A DNA stretch of 64,000 nucleotides from a beta proteobacterium AAP99 (GTDB lineage: Bacteria; Pseudomonadota; Gammaproteobacteria; Burkholderiales; Burkholderiaceae_C): assembly GCA_001295775.1 (NCBI GenBank), contig LJIA01000007.1, positions 1 through 64,000 of the forward strand, given 5' to 3'. Made by a program: the position numbers and the translations under genes. Within the stretch, counting starts at the first letter, position 1; each line of letters opens with the position of its first letter. Shown one piece after another: positions 60,811-64,000 of the stretch. The notes beneath the pieces were generated by a model. The model was not told the DNA's origin. It did not search any database and saw only the letters and a list, made by a program, of their open reading frames with translations.

Positions 60811-60893
60811 GGATTGCGCTGTGCGGGTGGGAGAGAGGAGGAGAGACCGCTTTGCTTGCAGCGCAGGATCAGGTCAGCCGTGTGCGCTTGCGC

Positions 60894-61814
60894 TCAGCGG
60901 CCGGCCTGAAACTCGGTCAGCGCCCCGCGCATCTTCTTCAGCGCGGCGCTTTCAATCTGGCGGATGCGCTCTGCGCTCACGCCGTATTCGTCGGCCAGCT
61001 CCTGCAGCGTCATCGGCTCGGCGCCGTCCTCGGCCACGTTCAGCCAGCGGGTCTGGATGATGCGCCGGCTGCGGTCGTCGAGCTTGGCCATCGCTGCTTC
61101 GATGCCGGAGGACGACATGGCATCGCGCTCCTTCATCTCCATCACGCGGGTGGGCTCGGTGCGGTTGTCTTCCAGGTAGGCGATGGGGGCGAAGGCGAGT
61201 GCGTCCTCGCCGTCGTCCGGGTTGCCTTCGAGCGCGATGTCGCCGCCGGAGAAGCGCGTTTCCATCTCGCGCACTTCCTCGGGCTTGACCTCGAGCGTGT
61301 CGGCAATGCGCTGCACGGCGGCGGAATCCAGCGTGCCGGCGTCGCCCTTCATGCTGCGCAGGTTGAAGAACAGCTTGCGCTGGCTCTTGGTGGTGGCCAC
61401 CTTGACCATGCGCCAGTTCTTCAGGATGTATTCGTGGATCTCGGCCTTGATCCAGGCCAGCGCAAAGCTGACCAGGCGCACGCCGCGGTCCGGATCGAAG
61501 CGCTTGACCGCCTTCATCAGGCCGATGTTGCCTTCCTGGATCAGGTCGGCATGCGGCAGGCCGTAGCCAAGGTAGTTGCGCGCGACGCTCACCACGAGGC
61601 GCAGGTGCGACATCACGAGCTTCCCGGCGGCCTCGACCGACTCACGGTCGCGCAGGTCACGGGCGAGCTGCTGCTCTTCCTCGTGCGTGAGCAGGGGAAT
61701 GCGATTGACGGCGGAGATGTAGGCGTCGATGTTGCCCAGTGCGGGCAGGCGAGACATCGAGACCATCAGGCTCTGACCGCTCGAGAACGGGCTCAGGGCA
61801 AGCAATTGAGTCAT
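60894..61814 (-). CDS. rpoH: Heat-shock sigma factor RpoH (sigma-32)
   Basis: Sigma-32 directs transcription of chaperone and protease genes after heat stress. The 306-aa product has region 2 (LVMSHLRLVVSVARNYLGYG, DLIQEGNIGLMKAVKRFDPD), the RpoH box QRKLFFNLR that distinguishes it from other sigma factors, and region 4 (MTLQELADEYGVSAERIRQI). Length is near E. coli RpoH (284 aa). Its leader holds a perfect CIRCE element, so the repressor HrcA probably controls it. Terminated by a strong hairpin. Confidence 0.97.
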   Translation of the reverse strand: MTQLLALSPFSSGQSLMVSMSRLPALGNIDAYISAVNRIPLLTHEEEQQLARDLRDRESVEAAGKLVMSHLRLVVSVARNYLGYGLPHADLIQEGNIGLMKAVKRFDPDRGVRLVSFALAWIKAEIHEYILKNWRMVKVATTKSQRKLFFNLRSMKGDAGTLDSAAVQRIADTLEVKPEEVREMETRFSGGDIALEGNPDDGEDALAFAPIAYLEDNRTEPTRVMEMKERDAMSSSGIEAAMAKLDDRSRRIIQTRWLNVAEDGAEPMTLQELADEYGVSAERIRQIESAALKKMRGALTEFQAGR

Positions 61815-61847
61815 TTGTCTTACCTTTCAAGGAATACGACTTGTTGG

Positions 61848-61874
61848 TTAGCACTCTATGCCGGTGAGTGCTAA
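61848..61874. promoter_or_regulatory. CIRCE element (HrcA operator) upstream of rpoH
   Basis: TTAGCACTC (61848-61856), 9-nt spacer TATGCCGGT, GAGTGCTAA (61866-61874): an exact CIRCE consensus. It starts 34 nt before the rpoH ATG, downstream of a TTGACT -35-like hexamer (61886-61881 on the minus strand). HrcA binding here would repress rpoH until heat shock. Confidence 0.92.
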
Positions 61875-62068
61875 ATGTCCAGTCAAGTTCCCTGATGGAC
61901 GACATAGCCCCGGTTTATTCGGATGGAGCACCGGCCGAGTCTCGACATCTTGGGGAGAATTGCTGAATTCGCATGTTGTCTGACAGGCAGTGAGGCCGGA
62001 GACTGCGGGTTTGCCCCTGCCTCGCGTTCCGGCTCACGCCTGCGCCATGGCGTTCAGGTGGATGTTCC

Positions 62069-62722
62069 ATGAGTCAGAAGTCCCTGTCCCCCGATGATCT
62101 GCGCAGCGTCTTCGAGCGCTGCACACGCTCCGTGTCGCGTCGCATGGTCGGCCTGCCGGCCTTTGGCCCCCTGCTGCGCGAGGATCTGCTCGGTGACCCG
62201 CTGGTGCTGGCCACCATCCCGGGCGAGCCGGGCCGCGCGATCGGCGATGCCGAGCGCTACGTGATCGAGAACGTCGCCCTGCAACTGCACGACATGACCA
62301 CGCGCAGCTGGACGGACGCCGTGGGTGGCGCCGCGGCCGCACCGACCCCCGGTGCGCTGACGCTGATGGAGGAGACTGTGGCGCCCGTCAGCCACGAGGA
62401 GTGCCACCAGCTGGCCGCGGACATCGAGCGCATCTCCGGCGGGATGAGCCACAGCCTGGCTCGCATGTACGCCGACGTGCTCGCAGCGGCGCAATGCACG
62501 CCGCGCGGCGACGCTGCAGCCGTCTGCCCCTTCACGGCCCGCGCCATCCTGAGCGCAGTGGGCGTGGCCTGGAGCAAGGCCATGCCGCAGGGTGCGGGGC
62601 TGGCGATGGTGCTGCAGCACTGGAAGCCCTGGCTGGCGCCGCGCATCATCGACGCGCAGCGCCGGGTGGAGCAGCGCCTGGTCAGCTGCCTGGTGACGGC
62701 CGCGGAGACCGACAGCGCCTGA
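62069..62722 (+). CDS. Hypothetical protein
   Basis: A 217-aa product with AGGTGGA ahead of its ATG. It is mostly helical, has no signal peptide or membrane helix, and contains SVFERCTRSVSRRMVGLPAF near the start and VGVAWSKAMPQGAGLAMVLQ near the end. Codon use looks like that of neighbours. A weak resemblance to the DUF1631 type of alpha-helical proteins is not enough to assign it. The next gene follows after 318 bp containing a dispersed-repeat core. Confidence 0.6.
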   Translation: MSQKSLSPDDLRSVFERCTRSVSRRMVGLPAFGPLLREDLLGDPLVLATIPGEPGRAIGDAERYVIENVALQLHDMTTRSWTDAVGGAAAAPTPGALTLMEETVAPVSHEECHQLAADIERISGGMSHSLARMYADVLAAAQCTPRGDAAAVCPFTARAILSAVGVAWSKAMPQGAGLAMVLQHWKPWLAPRIIDAQRRVEQRLVSCLVTAAETDSA

Positions 62723-62786
62723 GCGCATCACTGGCTGGCAAAAACGGCCAGATTTTTCGATCAAAACATGCGAAATGGACTGGAAC

Positions 62787-62801
62787 GGCTTTCCGCTTGT
62801 T
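62787..62801 (+). repeat. Dispersed CTTTCCGC repeat core, 62.8-kb copy
   Basis: GGCTTTCCGCTTGTT, with CGGCCAGATTTTT about 45 nt before. The first half matches other copies; the distal GGAGAGGCGC part is degenerate. It lies in the 318-bp gap 62723-63040, which otherwise holds no gene that I can see. Confidence 0.5.
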
Positions 62802-63040
62802 CCATGTGCCTCTTGAGAGGATTCCGCGCTGTAAATTTGCCGTAAACATTGTTTTCGGCACATTTGGTGCGTCAGTATCGGCCAAATGCATGGTCGGTCG
62901 GGCCCCGAGAGCCTCGTGCTGACACATTGAGGGCGCAACCGGCCATTGGCGCCCCCGGTCACGCGATTGGCGCCACGCGTCAAGCCGCGTGGGCGTGATC
63001 CGCGAAGAATGGATTCCAGACCCCACTGGAGCCTCTTCGC

Positions 63041-63520
63041 ATGAGCCACGCCGCCCTGACCCACGAGCAATGCCACACCTACTTGCGCGCCTGGCAGAGC
63101 CGCGCGGACCAGGTGTGGGATCAAGAGATTCAAGGCTGGATGCTCAGACGCCGCATGCCGGCCGGCGCCGTGGCCGAGTTCACGCGCTGGCTGGACATGA
63201 CCTGGCTGTCGGGGCCCCACGGCTATCGCCTGGGCCGCATTCTCATGACGCGGCTGATGCGCCATGTGGACGTGCACCCGCAGATCGAACCGCTGCTCGC
63301 GCTGTACGCCGGCGTCTGCGAACTGGCGGCGATCCCCCTGCTGGAACGTGAACTGGATGGTGCCTGTGCGGCCTTGGCGCGTGCCCTGCAGGCCATGCGC
63401 TGGCCGCTTGCGCTGCATGACGTGCGCGATCCCGCGCGACTGGCAGCGCGGCAGAGCCTTCAGCCCGTGACGGCGGTGCTGCGGGCGCTGCTTGTGCCGA
63501 ACTTGGGGGCAGCCGCTTGA
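63041..63520 (+). CDS. Hypothetical protein
   Basis: A 159-aa product with GGAG before the ATG. It is predicted soluble and helical, with many tryptophans near the N-terminus (YLRAWQSRADQVWDQEIQGW) and MAQ-free basic C-terminus (LARALQAMRWPLALHDVRDP). I recognise no family. Its TGA overlaps the TTG start of the following gene (TTGA), implying translational coupling. Confidence 0.6.
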   Translation: MSHAALTHEQCHTYLRAWQSRADQVWDQEIQGWMLRRRMPAGAVAEFTRWLDMTWLSGPHGYRLGRILMTRLMRHVDVHPQIEPLLALYAGVCELAAIPLLERELDGACAALARALQAMRWPLALHDVRDPARLAARQSLQPVTAVLRALLVPNLGAAA

Positions 63521-64000
63521 ACGCGCGGCACGTTCGAGCGGGTGCGCTCTGGCGCGTTGCCGCATGGCTGCTTGGCGCGATCGGGGTGGCCACCCTTGTG
63601 GCGGGCACCGTGCTGGCGGCCACGGCGCTGGGCGGACCGACCGTCGGCCTGGCGCGGGTGTCCTTTGGCTGGATTGCGGCGGCGGTGGTGCTTCTGGTGG
63701 CGGGCGCTCTGGCCGGCCGCATGAACGCTGCGAATGGTGCCGCGAGTGGTTCCGCGAGTGGTTCCGCGAGTGGTTCCGGGAGTGGTTCCGCGAGTGGTTC
63801 CGCGAGTGGTTCCGCGAGTGGCGCCGCGCCGCAGCTGCAGCACGCCCCGGCCGGCGAGGGCGCTGCGCTCGACATGAGCGAGCTCAGCCTGCGTGCGCGC
63901 GAGCTTGCTTCGGCGGGGCTGATCACGATCGAGGACGCCGACGCGCTGCTGAGCCTGGTGCGCCAGCGCCTGATCACGGTGCAGGCCGCAGAGCACTTTC
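63517..64000 (+). CDS. Hypothetical membrane protein with GSAS repeats (3' end outside window)
   Basis: Starting at a TTG that overlaps the previous stop, the frame runs to the right edge (161 codons seen). It has two membrane helices (WLLGAIGVATLVAGTVLAAT and FGWIAAAVVLLVAGALAG), then a GSAS-repeat linker coded by a 12-bp tandem repeat, then a charged region (MSELSLRARELASAGLITIE). The linker and helices suggest an inner-membrane protein with a flexible tether. Family unknown; coupled to the gene before it. Confidence 0.6.
   Translation, partial: MNARHVRAGALWRVAAWLLGAIGVATLVAGTVLAATALGGPTVGLARVSFGWIAAAVVLLVAGALAGRMNAANGAASGSASGSASGSGSGSASGSASGSASGAAPQLQHAPAGEGAALDMSELSLRARELASAGLITIEDADALLSLVRQRLITVQAAEHF
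63736..63828 (+). repeat. 12-bp tandem repeat encoding Gly-Ser-Ala-Ser units
   Basis: About seven full units of GGTTCCGCGAGT with single-base variants (GGTGCCGCGAGT, GGTTCCGGGAGT) and a final GGCGCCGCG. All are in frame, so copy-number change would lengthen or shorten the linker without frameshift. Confidence 0.85.

Noticed and set aside
63736-63828. Tandem repeats considered as a CRISPR array
   Set aside because: Units are 12 bp with no spacers and encode an in-frame GSAS linker.
1-64000. Search for tRNA, rRNA, insertion sequences or prophage genes
   Set aside because: No cloverleaf, transposase or phage structural motifs were seen; gene spacing is dense and functions are core.

Overview
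The window is a GC-rich chromosomal segment from a beta-proteobacterium, most likely of the order Burkholderiales. I infer this from gene content and order: flhDC directly ahead of motAB; the divergent arrangement gpmA-ctpA-moeB against rhodanese-grxC-secB-gpsA; a caa3-like coxBAC operon carrying the small Burkholderiales-type proteins DUF2244, DUF2970 and DUF2909; and a CIRCE-controlled rpoH. I see no rRNA, tRNA, CRISPR array, insertion sequence or prophage. Genus cannot be fixed from sequence reading alone.

Region 1 (1-27.3 kb) is almost entirely motility. After the tail of a chemoreceptor come the master regulator flhDC, the stator motAB, cheY-cheZ, the export genes flhB-flhA-flhF-flhG, sigma-28 fliA and a soluble chemoreceptor-like protein. 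The divergent pair flgA-flgM-flgN (minus) and flgBCDEFGHIJKL (plus) encodes the rod, hook, L/P rings and hook-filament junction, closing with an HDOD signalling gene. Several promoters fit sigma-28: motA, cheY and flhB share TCAAG-N15-GCCGA, and flgM has TAAAGTTT-N11-ACCGACAA. The logic is therefore FlhDC, then FliA, with FlgM as anti-sigma. The FlhG homologue has lost its ATPase P-loop but keeps the DQAxGL helix that in other bacteria stimulates FlhF.

Region 2 (27.3-37.7 kb) is housekeeping. It holds MoeB/ThiF-type E1 enzyme, CtpA protease, phosphoglycerate mutase, rhodanese, glutaredoxin, SecB, glycerol-3-phosphate dehydrogenase, a LOG-family hydrolase, a secreted TonB-C-domain protein, TrmL, a ComF-like phosphoribosyltransferase and a BioC-like methyltransferase.

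Region 3 (37.7-47.9 kb) is an aa3/caa3 cytochrome c oxidase locus: CoxB with a fused cytochrome c domain, CoxA, CoxC, assembly factors Cox11, SURF1 and two Sco/thioredoxin-fold proteins, and the heme A enzymes CtaA and CtaB.

Region 4 (48-64 kb) is envelope and regulation. It contains a GNAT enzyme; a beta-barrel, two lipoproteins and a membrane-bound AraC regulator in a row; opgGH for osmoregulated periplasmic glucans; a secreted DUF2807 protein; a TPR diguanylate cyclase; rpoH; and three unrecognised genes running off the right edge.

Throughout, intergenic gaps carry copies of a short dispersed repeat with the core CTTTCCGCnTGTC (about nine copies in 64 kb, two of them as a facing pair at 13.2 kb). 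This is the most unusual non-coding signal in the window.
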